From: Prochlorococcus sp. AG-363-P01
GTDB taxonomy: Bacteria > Cyanobacteriota > Cyanobacteriia > PCC-6307 > Cyanobiaceae
Length of the DNA: 64,000 nucleotides
NCBI GenBank assembly: GCA_003278225.1
Contig: QCGC01000001.1
Span: 173,034-237,033 of the forward strand
Reading direction: 5' to 3'
In this document: positions 16,840 through 26,987 of the stretch, one piece after another
How positions within the stretch are numbered: the stretch's first letter is position 1
How the letters are laid out: each line of letters opens with the position of its first letter
Notes under the pieces: generated by a model
Databases searched by the model: none
Seen by the model: only the letters and a program-made list of their open reading frames with translations
What the model was told of the DNA's origin: nothing
Position numbers and translations under genes: made by a program

Positions 16840-17883
16840 ATGCATTTTAGCGAACTAATTAAATCCCTTCAAACTGGAAATGCAGAACTTGAGGACTATC
16901 AAGTATGCAATGATCCTGAATTAAGCTCTGGGGCATCACTAGAAAAGGCACATTCCAATCAACTTACATTTCTAGAAGTAGGTAATCAACTAGTCTCTAA
17001 ATTAAGTAAAACTCAAGCAGGGGCAATTCTTATTCCCCCACGCGAAGAATTGATTAAACAAGCTAAAAAGATCAACTTGCCATGGGCAGTATTGAAGAAT
17101 CCTCGACTTGGCTTTGCAGAGTCACTAGGATACCTTCATCCCAAAATAAAAATATCAGGACAAATCCATCCAACAGCAGTCTTAGGAGACAATGTTATAT
17201 TAGGCAAAGATGTTTACCTTGGAGCCAATGTTTGTATTGGGGATAACTGTGAAATAAGAGCTAATTCTATTATCCATCCTGGTGTAATGATCTATGATAA
17301 TGTTTTAATTGAAAAAGAATGTGAATTACACGCTAATTGCGTAATTCATGCCTTCTCGATTATCAATAAGAAATGCATTATTAATTCAAATGCAGTAATT
17401 GGTTCAGAAGGGTTTGGCTTTGTACCAACAAAGAATGGATGGTACAAAATGCCCCAAACTGGAATAGTCGTCTTAGAAGAAGAAGTTGAAATTGGCACCG
17501 GGACTACAATTGACCGGCCATCAGTTGGAGAAACAAGAATAGGTCAAGGCACTAAAATTGACAATTTGGTCCAAATAGGACACGGAGTTATAACTGGAAA
17601 GGACTGTGCCATCGCAGCACAAGTGGGGATAGCGGGGGGAGCTCAACTAGGGAATGGTGTAATTCTTGCTGGCCAAGTAGGAGTAGGAAATAGAGTTAAA
17701 ATTGGTGATCATGTAATTGCAAGTTCGAAAAGTGGTATTAACTCAGACATTGCCCCAAATCAAGTTGTTAGTGGTTTTCCAGCTATCCCAAATAAGCTTT
17801 GGCTTAGATGCTCTGCAAGTTTCAAAAAACTTCCAGAAATAACAAAAGCGATTCGTGAGTTAAATCGCCTCACATCTAATTAA
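16840..17883 (+). CDS. lpxD: UDP-3-O-acylglucosamine N-acyltransferase (lipid A)
   Basis: Adds the second fatty acid in lipid A synthesis. The N-terminal ~100 residues form the uridine-binding domain ([24 protein letters not shown]). From about residue 105 there is a long left-handed beta-helix of hexapeptide repeats ([20 protein letters not shown] onward). [20 protein letters not shown] includes the catalytic histidine region. Length of 347 aa is usual. It shows this lineage makes lipid A; other lpx genes are outside the window. It is flanked by proB and leuB on the same strand. Confidence 0.95.
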   Translation: MHFSELIKSLQTGNAELEDYQVCNDPELSSGASLEKAHSNQLTFLEVGNQLVSKLSKTQAGAILIPPREELIKQAKKINLPWAVLKNPRLGFAESLGYLHPKIKISGQIHPTAVLGDNVILGKDVYLGANVCIGDNCEIRANSIIHPGVMIYDNVLIEKECELHANCVIHAFSIINKKCIINSNAVIGSEGFGFVPTKNGWYKMPQTGIVVLEEEVEIGTGTTIDRPSVGETRIGQGTKIDNLVQIGHGVITGKDCAIAAQVGIAGGAQLGNGVILAGQVGVGNRVKIGDHVIASSKSGINSDIAPNQVVSGFPAIPNKLWLRCSASFKKLPEITKAIRELNRLTSN

Positions 17884-17913
17884 CCTCTAATTCAGATCAT
17901 TTAAAAATTACAA

Positions 17914-18987
17914 ATGAAGAATCACAAAATAGTCTTATTGCCAGGTGATGGAATTGGTCCAGAAATCACTAAAGTTACTAGAGAGTTACTAGAAATGATC
18001 AGTAAAAAATATTGTTTTGATATCACATTTGAAGAGCATCCAATAGGAGGCTCTGCTATTGAATTAACTGATTCACCATTGCCTCAGTCGACCATAAAAG
18101 CCTGTAAGGAAAGCGATGCAGTTCTTATGGCTGCAATTGGAGATCCTAAATATGACAGGCTTCCAAGAGATAAAAGACCAGAAACAGGTTTACTTAATCT
18201 GCGTTCTAGTCTAGGTCTTTTTGCAAATATTAGACCTGTGAAGGTTTGGCCTTCGCTAATAGAAGCAAGCTCTCTTAAACCAGAATTTGTAAAAGGAGTT
18301 GACCTTATTGTAGTAAGAGAGTTGACCGGTGGTATCTATTTTGGAAAACCTAAAGGTCGAATCAGAACTGATGAAGGTGAAAGAGCATTCAATACAATGA
18401 CTTATTCAGATATTGAGATTGATAGGATTATTGAAATAGCATTTGAAATAGCTAAAAGTAGAAGTAAAAAGGTTTGTTCAGTAGACAAGGCAAACGTATT
18501 AGATGTCAGTCAACTCTGGAGAGAAAGAGTTGAGCTCCTAGCAAAGAAAAATCAGGAATTAGAAGTAAGTCATTTATATATTGACAACGCTGCAATGCAA
18601 TTAATCAGATCTCCAAAAAAATTTGACGTAATACTTACAGCAAACCTTTTTGGAGATATTCTCAGCGACGAAGCCGCAATGCTTACAGGCTCAATTGGAA
18701 TGCTTCCCTCTGCATCTTTAAGTAATAACGGGCCTGGACTATACGAACCAGTTCATGGATCAGCCCCAGACATTGCAGGACTAGACAAGGCAAATCCTAT
18801 TGCAATGGTTCTTTCATCAGCAATGATGCTCAGAATCGCACTAAAAGAAATAAAAGCTGCAGATGCAATTGAGGAAGCTGTTAACAAAGTCCTAAATAAT
18901 GGTCTTAGGACCCCCGATCTCATGAGCAAAGCTTGCACTGAACTTGGCTGTAGGGATATGGGCAAAGCTTTAATAGATGCAATTTGA
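17914..18987 (+). CDS. leuB: 3-isopropylmalate dehydrogenase (leucine biosynthesis)
   Basis: NAD-dependent oxidative decarboxylation of 3-isopropylmalate. Clear motifs: LLPGDGIGPEI at the N-terminus; the substrate arginines in RPETGLLNLRSSLGLFANIRP; VRELTGGIYFGKPKGR; KANVLDVSQLWRE; LTANLFGDILSDEAAML with the metal-binding aspartates; and GLYEPVHGSAPDIAG. Length of 357 aa is normal. It follows lpxD by 30 bp on the same strand. Confidence 0.97.
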   Translation: MKNHKIVLLPGDGIGPEITKVTRELLEMISKKYCFDITFEEHPIGGSAIELTDSPLPQSTIKACKESDAVLMAAIGDPKYDRLPRDKRPETGLLNLRSSLGLFANIRPVKVWPSLIEASSLKPEFVKGVDLIVVRELTGGIYFGKPKGRIRTDEGERAFNTMTYSDIEIDRIIEIAFEIAKSRSKKVCSVDKANVLDVSQLWRERVELLAKKNQELEVSHLYIDNAAMQLIRSPKKFDVILTANLFGDILSDEAAMLTGSIGMLPSASLSNNGPGLYEPVHGSAPDIAGLDKANPIAMVLSSAMMLRIALKEIKAADAIEEAVNKVLNNGLRTPDLMSKACTELGCRDMGKALIDAI

Positions 18988-19080
18988 GGCCCAAAATTAA
19001 AAATAATCAGAGCTGTCTTCACGAACTAAGCAGATTGTCTTACGACCTGCGAAAATCTTTTGATTGTGATTTGAACATCG

Positions 19081-19983
19081 ATGTCGAAGCTTCACCCGGT
19101 AGTAGCCGTTACTGGTTCCTCCGGAGCAGGAACCAGCACTGTAAAAAGAGCCTTCGAGCATATCTTTGCCCGTGAAAACATCATTCCAGCAGTAGTTGAA
19201 GGCGATAGCTATCACCGTTTTGAGCGAACCCCAATGAAACAAGCGATGGCTGATGCCCTTGCTAAAGGGGAAAATTTTTCTCATTTTGGGCCTGAAGCAA
19301 ATCTATTTGACAAACTTGAAGAGCTTTTTAAAACTTACGGCCAAACCGGCGGCGGACAAAAACGCTACTATTTACACAGCACAGAAGAAGCTGAAGAACA
19401 TAATGCTCGCCTTGGTGTAAATCTTGCACCTGGCCAGTTCACACCATGGGAAGACATTCCAAGTGGAACGGACCTATTGTTCTATGAAGGGCTTCATGGC
19501 GGTGTGGTTGGAGAAAACTATGATGTATCTGCAGTGGCTGATTTATTAGTAGGTGTAGTACCTATAACAAATCTTGAATGGATACAGAAAATTCATCGAG
19601 ATAACGCAGAAAGAGGATATTCAGCAGACACAATTGTTGACACAATTCTTCGAAGGATGCCTGACTATATAAATCACATATGTCCACAATTTAGTAGGAC
19701 TGATATTAATTTTCAAAGAATTCCAACTATTGACACATCAAATCCTTTTATTTGTAGAAATATTCCAACACCGGATGAAAGTTTTGTAATTATACATTTT
19801 AGGAAGGGTGCCAGGGAAAAATGGGGTATTGACTTCCAATATCTATTAGGAATGATTCACGACTCATTTATGTCTAGTCCCACAAGCATTGTTGTAAATG
19901 GTGGGAAGATGGGATTTGCAATGGAATTGATTCTTACTCCCATTATCCACCGCATGATCGAAGAAAAGAAAAAATTAAGTTAA
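19081..19983 (+). CDS. prk: Phosphoribulokinase, short bacterial (class I) type
   Basis: Makes ribulose-1,5-bisphosphate, the CO2 acceptor of Rubisco. The P-loop GSSGAGTST is at residues 12-20, VVEGDSYHRFERTPMKQA carries active-site residues, YEGLHGGVV follows, and NLEWIQKIHRD and TVDTSNP-like IDTSNPF are typical of class I enzymes. Length of 300 aa fits proteobacterial PRK, not the ~335-aa cyanobacterial/plant class. Only two cysteines exist (201 and 225), so the N-terminal redox-switch pair is absent and thioredoxin/CP12 control by that pair is not possible. The gene likely came by ancient transfer. Confidence 0.93.
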   Translation: MSKLHPVVAVTGSSGAGTSTVKRAFEHIFARENIIPAVVEGDSYHRFERTPMKQAMADALAKGENFSHFGPEANLFDKLEELFKTYGQTGGGQKRYYLHSTEEAEEHNARLGVNLAPGQFTPWEDIPSGTDLLFYEGLHGGVVGENYDVSAVADLLVGVVPITNLEWIQKIHRDNAERGYSADTIVDTILRRMPDYINHICPQFSRTDINFQRIPTIDTSNPFICRNIPTPDESFVIIHFRKGAREKWGIDFQYLLGMIHDSFMSSPTSIVVNGGKMGFAMELILTPIIHRMIEEKKKLS

Positions 19984-20172
19984 CCTGCAAATAATAGTAA
20001 ATGGATTCTTTAAAAGGATCTCAAAAGAAAAGAATATAATTCTCAAAGTATATATATTTATCTATGCTGGAACCTAAAACCTAATTATCTCAAATATTTT
20101 ATTCTTAATGCCTATATGGCTCAATAGTTAACTACTAAATATAATTTAAATATTTGATTACGTATAATCAAA

Positions 20173-20904
20173 ATGTTTTTTTCTATGGCAAACTATTATT
20201 TATCTAAATATATGATTAATTATCTGGACCGAATTTTTACATCCAAGTTCAACTTTCTGATAAATAATTTACATCGAAAGAGAATATGGCTATTAGGAAG
20301 TTTTTCTGGTTATTTCTGCTTTTTATTTAATTTAGTTGTAAATAATCTAAATTCCTCTAGATATCCAAATGAATTTATTACTTTACTATCAGGTCTTACA
20401 CTATCGCTTATTCTATTATACATAACTTTGATAGATATATATACAATGCAGATACCAAGGAAGCTATATAAGATTGGAGTTTTATGTGGGTTGTTTTATC
20501 TAGCGATAATTGCTGTAAATATTGGTTGGCCTTCTGGTTTAGGGTTGTTTGCTGATCACATATTTGCAGCAATCTTAAGTCTAGTAGTTATAAAAGCACT
20601 GAAATATTGTTCAGAAAATGTCCTAGGTCAAGAAGCTCTAGGACAAGGTGATGCAAACATTGTTGCGATGGGAGGAATATGGCTTGGATCATTAAAAATA
20701 ACTCTTGCCATGGGACTTGCATTCGTTCTAGCCGGAGGCTTCAGTTTTGTAGCATTGATTCTTGGAAAGTTGAAGCCACTAGATGCATTTCCGTTTGCAC
20801 CATTCATATCAGCAGCGATCCTAAGCGTATGGTTATTTGAACCAAAGTGGTGGTTATCACAATGGCTGGACCTTTGGAGTTTAATAGTATTAAAGAGCTT
20901 TTAA
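20173..20904 (+). CDS. pilD: Prepilin peptidase (A24), without methyltransferase domain
   Basis: An aspartic membrane peptidase that processes type IV pilin-like leaders. The two catalytic aspartates are visible: Asp88 in [10 protein letters not shown] and Asp160 in [12 protein letters not shown]. About six hydrophobic helices follow residue 38. Full PilD proteins carry an N-terminal N-methyltransferase domain with CxxC zinc pairs; here the first ~70 residues hold no such cysteines and appear unrelated. The first ~40 residues are AT-rich and their start is uncertain. The stop lies 4 bp before accD, so it may be co-transcribed with that gene. Confidence 0.8.
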   Translation: MFFSMANYYLSKYMINYLDRIFTSKFNFLINNLHRKRIWLLGSFSGYFCFLFNLVVNNLNSSRYPNEFITLLSGLTLSLILLYITLIDIYTMQIPRKLYKIGVLCGLFYLAIIAVNIGWPSGLGLFADHIFAAILSLVVIKALKYCSENVLGQEALGQGDANIVAMGGIWLGSLKITLAMGLAFVLAGGFSFVALILGKLKPLDAFPFAPFISAAILSVWLFEPKWWLSQWLDLWSLIVLKSF

Positions 20905-20908
20905 TCCC

Positions 20909-21775
20909 ATGTCGCTATTCGACTGGTTTGCTGATCGTCGCAAAGGTCAATTTGTAGGCAAAGTCATCCAAGATTCAGATGAAAGTGATGGATTGTGGGG
21001 TAAATGCCCAGAATGTAACCAAGTTGTTTACCGCAAAGACCTTATCGCTAATGCAAGTGTTTGTAGTAACTGCGGACATCACAACAGAATAGATAGTGAA
21101 GAACGTATAAACCTAATAGCAGATCCCGGAACTTTTAAAGCATTCGATAAAGAACTAAGTCCTACTGACCCTCTTGGTTTTAAAGATAGAAGGGCATACG
21201 CAGATCGCTTAAGGGAGAGTCAAGCCAATACAGGGATGAAAGACGGAGTAGTAACAGGTATTTGTAAAGTCGAATCGATCCCAATGGCCCTTGCAGTAAT
21301 GGATTTTAGGTTTATGGGTGGATCTATGGGGTCAGTTGTTGGTGAAAAAATCACTCGCTTAATTGAAAAAGCTACATCTACAAAAATACCTCTCTTAATA
21401 GTTTGTGCCTCTGGTGGAGCTCGAATGCAAGAAGGAATGCTTAGTTTGATGCAAATGGCAAAAATATCTGGTGCATTAGAGAGGCATAGAAAAGCGGAGT
21501 TGCTATACATGCCTCTCCTTACACATCCGACAACTGGAGGTGTAACTGCAAGCTTCGCAATGCTTGGGGACTTAATACTTGCCGAGCCAAAAGCTTTAAT
21601 TGGATTTGCAGGGAGAAGGGTCATTGAGCAAACACTCCGCGAAAAACTCCCAGAGAATTTTCAAACAGCCGAATATCTTCGTGACCATGGTTTTGTAGAC
21701 AAAATTGTTCCTCGCACTCAATTACGTAAAACTCTCGGTATACTTCTAAAATTACATGGAGCAGAAAAGAAATAA
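20909..21775 (+). CDS. accD: Acetyl-CoA carboxylase carboxyltransferase subunit beta
   Basis: Together with AccA transfers the carboxyl group to acetyl-CoA to give malonyl-CoA for fatty acids. A four-cysteine zinc finger is at residues 33-36 (CPEC) and 52-55 (CSNC). The crotonase-like core follows, with [24 protein letters not shown] and [17 protein letters not shown]. Length of 288 aa is normal. It begins 4 bp after the prepilin peptidase gene. Confidence 0.97.
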   Translation: MSLFDWFADRRKGQFVGKVIQDSDESDGLWGKCPECNQVVYRKDLIANASVCSNCGHHNRIDSEERINLIADPGTFKAFDKELSPTDPLGFKDRRAYADRLRESQANTGMKDGVVTGICKVESIPMALAVMDFRFMGGSMGSVVGEKITRLIEKATSTKIPLLIVCASGGARMQEGMLSLMQMAKISGALERHRKAELLYMPLLTHPTTGGVTASFAMLGDLILAEPKALIGFAGRRVIEQTLREKLPENFQTAEYLRDHGFVDKIVPRTQLRKTLGILLKLHGAEKK

Positions 21776-21829
21776 GTAAAAGAATAACTTATCTAAGAAA
21801 TTCAATTTAATCTATTCTCAGAAATGAAT

Positions 21830-21843
21830 ATTATTTAAATAAT
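21830..21843. repeat. 14-bp AT palindrome in the accD-oxidoreductase gap
   Basis: ATTATTTAAATAAT is a perfect palindrome, followed by a partial second copy of its core (GATTTAAAT). It sits about 55 bp after accD and 128 bp before the next gene. There is no T-run, so terminator function is doubtful. In AT-rich DNA such palindromes arise by chance fairly often. Confidence 0.3.
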
Positions 21844-21970
21844 TGATTTAAATATGCAAGCAAAAGTGGAAACCCTTAATTAGACTTGAACTAGTAATTT
21901 CAAAAGATTATGAATCTTATCAAAAACCAACTTCTCAATTTTTACAACTAATCTCATCTAAATCAATATC

Positions 21971-23074
21971 ATGTGTTCAACTAAAAAAGAAAAGATTGCT
22001 GTCGCAATTGCTGGACTTGGCTTTGGTGAATCTGTTCACATCCCAGCAATTAAGTCTAATCCAAGATTTGATTTAATTGCCTTATGGCATCCTCGTGTTG
22101 AGCGCCTCAAAGAAGTCTCAAGGAAACATTCAGTTGCCAATAAAATAGAATGGAAACACCTCTTAAATGACCCTAAGGTACAAGCAATAATTCTTGCAAC
22201 TCCACCTGAACCGAGATATAAATTGGCATATGAAGCACTTGAAGCAGGAAAACATCTTCTTCTAGAGAAACCAGTTGCACTATCTGTAGACGAAATCTCA
22301 CAAATGCAAAGATTAGCTATAAATAAGAAACTAAGTGTTGCTGTGGATTTTGAATATAGAGCTGTACCACTATTTATGCAAGCAAAAAAATTAATTGAGG
22401 AAGGTTTAATTGGTCAACCTTGGCTATTGAAACTTGATTGGTTGATGAGCAGTAGAGCTGATCCTAAAAGACCTTGGAATTGGTATTCTGATATAAATAA
22501 AGGAGGTGGTGTTCTTGGCGCATTAGGAACTCATGCTTTCGATATGATTCATTGGTTACTTGGGCCAACAGAAAAAATAAATGCAATATCATCTACTTCT
22601 ATTTTAGAGCGAATTGACCCTACTAATAATCAGCTTAAAAAGGTAACTAGTGAAGATGTTGCACTAGCAAACCTACAAATAAAGTATTTAAAAGACAATA
22701 TTATTGTTCCAGCTCAAGTCGCTCTTTCTTCTGTATCAAGACAAGGGCGTGGATGTTGGCTTGAAATATATGGAAGTAAGGGTACTCTCATATTAGGTAG
22801 TGACAATCAAAAAGATTACGTACATGGATTTGGTCTTTGGTATGCAACAAAAGGTGAACAAGTTAAATCAATATGTGCAGATAATAATTTCATTTTCAAT
22901 AAAACTTGGACAGATGGCCGAATCGCCCCAGTAAATAGATTGCAGGATTGGTGGATAGATAGTATTAAAGATAAGAACCCAATGATACCTGGTTTATCAG
23001 AGGGTTTAGCTAGTCAAAAGGTTTGTTCAGCTTTTAAAGAATCGGCTAGATCAGGTCAAACAATTGCAATTTAA
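21971..23074 (+). CDS. Gfo/Idh/MocA-family oxidoreductase
   Basis: A 367-aa NAD(P)-dependent dehydrogenase of a sugar or inositol-like substrate. The Rossmann start is VAIAGLGFGESVHIPAI, the cofactor-side motif is LLEKPVALSVDEI (the EKP motif of the family), and DKPRPWNW-like KRPWNWYSDINKGGGVLGALGTHAFDMIHWLLG includes the catalytic HxxD region. The substrate cannot be read from the sequence. It stands alone, with 195 bp upstream and ~350 bp downstream free of genes. Confidence 0.85.
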   Translation: MCSTKKEKIAVAIAGLGFGESVHIPAIKSNPRFDLIALWHPRVERLKEVSRKHSVANKIEWKHLLNDPKVQAIILATPPEPRYKLAYEALEAGKHLLLEKPVALSVDEISQMQRLAINKKLSVAVDFEYRAVPLFMQAKKLIEEGLIGQPWLLKLDWLMSSRADPKRPWNWYSDINKGGGVLGALGTHAFDMIHWLLGPTEKINAISSTSILERIDPTNNQLKKVTSEDVALANLQIKYLKDNIIVPAQVALSSVSRQGRGCWLEIYGSKGTLILGSDNQKDYVHGFGLWYATKGEQVKSICADNNFIFNKTWTDGRIAPVNRLQDWWIDSIKDKNPMIPGLSEGLASQKVCSAFKESARSGQTIAI

Positions 23075-23421
23075 TAGACATAGCATAATAATCTATAAAG
23101 ATTAGTCTCTATTAATATTTAAACACTTAAAGGTAAAAGTTAGGGAGATAATTTTTCACACAAATTCATAGCTAAGTGATTTTTTAAAATCATTTCGCCT
23201 ATATCGGTTAGGAAAGTCAGAACTAGTGCAAAATCTCTCATATGTTTTTTTGAACTAGCTGTCAATCAAAATTTACAGAGGAACTGAAAGGGTTTTCTGC
23301 CAGTGAATTCCTTTTAATTCTTTTTTAAAAGGTGACATGTCATACCTCAGTCTTATAAAGTCCGAGGCTCTTGCCTGGAATTCTTAGAGTTCTAGGTGCT
23401 ATTTGTATTTCGGAGACATCG
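23075..23421. other. Gene-free stretch before fba
   Basis: No supported gene on either strand. The first 200 bp are AT-rich with only weak dyads (TGATTT-TTTA-AAATCA). The last 100 bp hold a palindrome, a possible promoter and a leader hairpin, all listed separately or in the findings. Only short, unsupported frames are seen. Confidence 0.6.
23333..23359 (+). promoter_or_regulatory. Candidate fba promoter with palindrome over the -35
   Basis: TGACATGTCA (23333-23342) is a perfect 10-bp palindrome, extended by AGG and CCT on its flanks. Its first half, TGACAT, resembles a -35 box; TATAAA at 23354-23359 resembles a -10 box, 15 bp later, which is a little short. Downstream, CCTGGAA (23374-23380) and TTCTAGG (23390-23396) form a leader hairpin with one G-U pair. 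Promoter and operator roles are inferred. Confidence 0.35.
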
Positions 23422-24471
23422 ATGGCCCTCGTTCCGCTAAGGCTTCTGCTTGACCATGCTGCTGAAAACGGCTATGGCATACCAGCATTCAACGTAAACA
23501 ATCTTGAACAAGTTCAGGCAATTATGGAGGCTGCAGCCGAAACGGACAGTCCTGTAATCCTTCAAGCTTCTCGAGGAGCTAGAAGCTATGCGGGGGAGAT
23601 CTTCTTAAGACATTTAATAATTGCTGCCACAGAAACATATCCAAACATTCCTGTGGTTATGCACCAAGACCATGGGAATGATCCTTCAACATGCTATTCC
23701 GCGGCTATTAATGGTTTCACATCAGTAATGATGGATGGATCCCTAGAAGCTGATGCCAAAACCCCAGCCAGTTATGAATATAACGTTGATGTAACAAAAA
23801 CAGTTGTTGATTTTGCTCACTCAGTGGGAGTAAGTGTTGAGGGAGAACTTGGTTGCTTAGGTTCGCTTGAAACAGGTAAAGGAGAAGCAGAAGATGGCCA
23901 TGGATTCGAAGGTGAGCTTTCGAAAGATATGCTTTTAACAGATCCAGCTGAAGCGGCAGATTTTGTAGCGAAAACAAATGTTGATGCTTTAGCAATCGCA
24001 ATTGGCACTAGTCATGGAGCTTATAAGTTCACTAGGAAACCTACTGGTGAAGTACTTGCCATAAGCAGAATTGCAGAAATACATAAAGCAATTCCAAATA
24101 CACATTTAGTAATGCATGGTTCCAGTTCAGTGCCACAAGAATGGTTGAACATGATCAATAAATTCGGAGGTGCCATCCCTGAGACTTATGGAGTTCCTGT
24201 AGAAGAAATACAAGAAGGTATTAGGAATGGTGTCCGTAAAGTCAACATTGATACAGACAATCGATTGGCTTTCACCGCAGCTGTCCGTGAGGCGGCACAG
24301 GCAGATCCAAGCAATTTTGACCCACGTCATTTCAATAAGCCAGCCAGAAAATATATGAAGCAAGTTTGCCTAGATCGGTATCAACAATTCTGGTGTGCAG
24401 GCCAAGCTAGCAAGATCAAACAAAGAAGTATTAACTACTATGCTGATCTCTATGCAAAAGGAGATGTATAG
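23422..24471 (+). CDS. fba: Fructose-bisphosphate aldolase, class II
   Basis: Zinc enzyme of the Calvin cycle and glycolysis that joins triose phosphates to fructose-1,6-bisphosphate; the Calvin-type class also makes sedoheptulose-1,7-bisphosphate. Visible motifs: [29 protein letters not shown] with the zinc histidine, [36 protein letters not shown] and [14 protein letters not shown]. The frame opens at 23371, but the ATG at 23422 is chosen because [19 protein letters not shown] is the usual N-terminus and CGGAGA lies ~6 nt before it. This gives 349 aa. A strong hairpin follows the stop. Confidence 0.96.
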   Translation: MALVPLRLLLDHAAENGYGIPAFNVNNLEQVQAIMEAAAETDSPVILQASRGARSYAGEIFLRHLIIAATETYPNIPVVMHQDHGNDPSTCYSAAINGFTSVMMDGSLEADAKTPASYEYNVDVTKTVVDFAHSVGVSVEGELGCLGSLETGKGEAEDGHGFEGELSKDMLLTDPAEAADFVAKTNVDALAIAIGTSHGAYKFTRKPTGEVLAISRIAEIHKAIPNTHLVMHGSSSVPQEWLNMINKFGGAIPETYGVPVEEIQEGIRNGVRKVNIDTDNRLAFTAAVREAAQADPSNFDPRHFNKPARKYMKQVCLDRYQQFWCAGQASKIKQRSINYYADLYAKGDV

Positions 24472-24504
24472 CCAATAAAAAAGTATAAATAACGCTCTTC
24501 AATT

Positions 24505-24541
24505 AATAAGTAGCGGGGCATATAAAGGCCCCCTACTTATT
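24505..24541. terminator. Shared hairpin terminator between fba and purQ
   Basis: AATAAGTAG (24505-24513) plus GGGGC (24515-24519) pair with GCCCC (24528-24532) plus CTACTTATT (24533-24541). This gives a 14-bp stem with one bulged C and an 8-nt loop. It is the strongest GC-capped stem in the window and lies between two convergent genes, so it can serve both. It overlaps the purQ stop codon at 24540-24542. A long T-run is missing on both sides. Confidence 0.7.
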
Positions 24542-25196
24542 AGTTATGAATTAATCCTCGCAATATCATCCTTCCATCAATTCCTCCTGTTATAGGATCG
24601 CAAGCCCTTTCTGGATGGGGCATTAATCCCAAAACATTGCCTTTAGAATTAGTTATTCCTGCTATATCAAATACTGATCCATTTGGATTATCTATATAGC
24701 GCAGTGCTATTGAGTCTTCGTCCTGAAGTTTATGCAAAGTATCTGTAGAGCATTGATAACAACCTTCACCATGGGCAATAGGCAATGAGATTTGCTCACC
24801 AACATTTCGATCACAAAACCAATTTGATCGTTCGCTGTTAATCTTTAAGGCCATATTTTCACAAATAAAATTTAAACCTCTATTTCTTGTTAAAGCTCCA
24901 GGGAGTAGACCTAATTCAGTAAGTATTTGAAAACCATTGCAAATCCCAAGGACTCGGCCACCTTTATTAACAAATTCAACAAGAGACTCAAGTACAGGAG
25001 CAAAGCGGGCAATCGCCCCGCAACGTAAGTAATCACCATAACTAAAGCCTCCAGGAAGGACTATTGCATCAAGACCGCTCAAATCTGTCGTTTCATGCCA
25101 TAGAAATCTAGTAGTAAAACCAAGGCACCCTTCGGAAGCCCAGCGGACATCTCGATCACAATTTGAGCCTGGGAAAACAACAACACCAATAGTCAT
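24540..25196 (-). CDS. purQ: Phosphoribosylformylglycinamidine synthase, glutaminase subunit
   Basis: Supplies ammonia to PurL in step four of purine synthesis. It is a class I glutamine amidotransferase, with [10 protein letters not shown] at the start, [19 protein letters not shown], the nucleophile elbow [10 protein letters not shown] and [10 protein letters not shown], and the catalytic HPE in [10 protein letters not shown]. The frame opens upstream to 25223, inside purS; the ATG at 25196 is preferred because [16 protein letters not shown] is the family start. It lies 4 bp after the purS stop, so the two are one operon. Confidence 0.95.
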   Translation of the reverse strand: MTIGVVVFPGSNCDRDVRWASEGCLGFTTRFLWHETTDLSGLDAIVLPGGFSYGDYLRCGAIARFAPVLESLVEFVNKGGRVLGICNGFQILTELGLLPGALTRNRGLNFICENMALKINSERSNWFCDRNVGEQISLPIAHGEGCYQCSTDTLHKLQDEDSIALRYIDNPNGSVFDIAGITNSKGNVLGLMPHPERACDPITGGIDGRMILRGLIHN

Positions 25197-25200
25197 AACC

Positions 25201-25458
25201 CTAGGGAGTCGTCTGGAGGTCAAAGCTCCAGTCCTCTATAACTGGATTAGCCAATAATCTATCTGCAAGAAGTTGTATTTTTCGCTTTGCTTCTGCTTCA
25301 TTAGGGGCATCTATTTCTAATACAACAGATTTTCCGATCCTCAATTTTTTTATGCCATCGATTCCTAATCGAGCTGCAGCAGATCTTGCAGCCTCTCCTG
25401 CAGGATCCAATACTGATGGTCGAAGGCTTACTAAAACACTTGCTTGAAAATTAGCCAC
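25201..25458 (-). CDS. purS: Phosphoribosylformylglycinamidine synthase subunit PurS
   Basis: An 85-aa small subunit that bridges PurL and PurQ in the FGAM synthase complex. The family features are visible: [31 protein letters not shown] and the late [12 protein letters not shown]. It is the first gene of a tight purS-purQ operon. purL is not in the window. Confidence 0.95.
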   Translation of the reverse strand: MANFQASVLVSLRPSVLDPAGEAARSAAARLGIDGIKKLRIGKSVVLEIDAPNEAEAKRKIQLLADRLLANPVIEDWSFDLQTTP

Positions 25459-25571
25459 TTTATTGAAATAATAGTTGTTTCGATGTTTTATCAGTTAAGA
25501 ATAAGTATTTCACATGGGATCTTGCTAAATAAAAATCAAGAAAAAGCATAGAATTAATGAGTGTTCTTTGA

Positions 25572-25760
25572 TTATTGAATTTTAGTCGCAATAGTAAATC
25601 CTCTCCCAAGACATTCGAGGCAGGTGTGATAGCAAGATGGTGTGGTCTTCATATAACCATTCCCACCACATTGATCACATATCAAATTTGACTCTAAAGA
25701 GAGGCTCGCTGTGGAGTGGACTTTTGTTTGGGTTTGGGTTTTGATTTTTGAAGAGATCAC
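25572..25760 (-). CDS. Small DnaJ-type zinc-finger protein
   Basis: A 62-aa peptide from a GTG start. Its C-terminal half has CDQCGGNGY and CLECLGRGF, two CxxCxGxG-type knuckles as in the DnaJ central zinc domain and in plant BSD2, separated by a segment with one more cysteine. The N-terminal ~25 residues are polar and Thr/Ser rich. Zinc binding is likely. A chaperone-helper role, for example in Rubisco or photosystem folding, is only inferred. It stands alone between purS and the CobW gene. Confidence 0.65.
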   Translation of the reverse strand: MISSKIKTQTQTKVHSTASLSLESNLICDQCGGNGYMKTTPSCYHTCLECLGRGFTIATKIQ

Positions 25761-25908
25761 TGATATCCAAATTCAAGGTTGGGTGTCCTTTTTGAGCAGT
25801 CATTGATCAAATCCACAATGACCATGACAGATTCGCTAATAATCTTAAATAAGACAACCTAAAGTTCATATAAATCATATAAAGAATACCTTTAATTTTA
25901 TTTTGGCT

Positions 25909-26958
25909 CTAATTACTTTGAATTCCTATACGGATGGCCTCTGATGCATCATCTTGAAGACTTAAAACAACCACGTCAATTCCTCCTTCAATTGGTTTCC
26001 AAACATTCTGAGGAGCTGGCTCAAACCAACTGCTAATGCGAGGACCAACCATCTGAATCTGAAGAGGTATATCTTTTCCAGGAAGCCAATAACGTCCTTT
26101 TAGTCGAATGATCTGATGTTTTCTAGCCAATTCAAACAAAAGATCTTCTAAATCAGCTTGCTTAATAAGAGACTCTTGACGTACCGTACCACTTGAAATC
26201 CGTACATGACTATGTTGTGAATGATGCGAATGATCATTAATTTGATCTTCACCTGATTCGAGACTGTTGTCAGATTTAAATCCAAGAATTATTGATGGTT
26301 GAACATTCCCATTGCTAATCGAGAATAAAGGAGTTCCTTCTCTAACCTCTTTTATCAAGTCTGTTTCGATTTTTTTTAATTCATATTTATCTAAACAATC
26401 TGCTCGACTAATTAAAACCAGATCAGCAGCTCTTAATTGATCAGAAAATAACTCTTTTATTGGAGTTAGGTGATCAAGACTTGGATCCTTACTACGCTGT
26501 TCTTCTAGAGCCGAAATATCCCCTACTGGACTACCAGCAACAAGTGCTTCGCCATCTACCATAGTTACTACAGCATTTAAAAAAACTTTTGCTCTTATTG
26601 CAGGCCAGTTAAGAGCTTCTATCAAGGGAGCTGGCAATGCCAGTCCACTTGTTTCTATGACGATGCCATCCAAAATTGAGGATTTAGAAAGAATATTCTC
26701 AATAGTCGGCAAGAAATCATCCTGAACAGTGCAACACAAACACCCATTATTTAGCTCAACAAGTCTCCCTTGAAGTTCTGACTCAGAACAAAATCCACAA
26801 CTACGAATTAAATCACCGTCTATTCCTACACTTCCAAACTCATTAACCATTACAGCTAATTTTAGTCCACTTTGTGTTAGCAAATGTCGTAAGAGAGTTG
26901 TCTTTCCTGAGCCTAGAAATCCAGTAATAACAGTTACGGGTAAACGATTAAGCATTGA
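25909..26958 (-). CDS. CobW/COG0523 metal-chaperone GTPase
   Basis: A G3E GTPase thought to insert zinc, cobalt or another metal into client proteins. Walker A GFLGSGKTT is at residues 12-20, the NEFG switch at 38-41, the metal-binding C-x-C-C motif (CLCC) at 72-75, and ETSGLALPAP follows. A histidine-rich stretch (DHSHHSQHSH) around residue 248 would also bind metal. The C-terminal CobW_C domain includes KGRYWLPG. An alternative TTG start at 26994 would overlap the pentapeptide gene by 7 bp; the ATG at 26958 gives the usual N-terminus. Which metal is served is unknown. Confidence 0.85.
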   Translation of the reverse strand, partial: SMLNRLPVTVITGFLGSGKTTLLRHLLTQSGLKLAVMVNEFGSVGIDGDLIRSCGFCSESELQGRLVELNNGCLCCTVQDDFLPTIENILSKSSILDGIVIETSGLALPAPLIEALNWPAIRAKVFLNAVVTMVDGEALVAGSPVGDISALEEQRSKDPSLDHLTPIKELFSDQLRAADLVLISRADCLDKYELKKIETDLIKEVREGTPLFSISNGNVQPSIILGFKSDNSLESGEDQINDHSHHSQHSHVRISSGTVRQESLIKQADLEDLLFELARKHQIIRLKGRYWLPGKDIPLQIQMVGPRISSWFEPAPQNVWKPIEGGIDVVVLSLQDDASEAIRIGIQSN

Positions 26959-26987
26959 GTCTAGGAATTTGGTTTCTGGGCCGAAAA

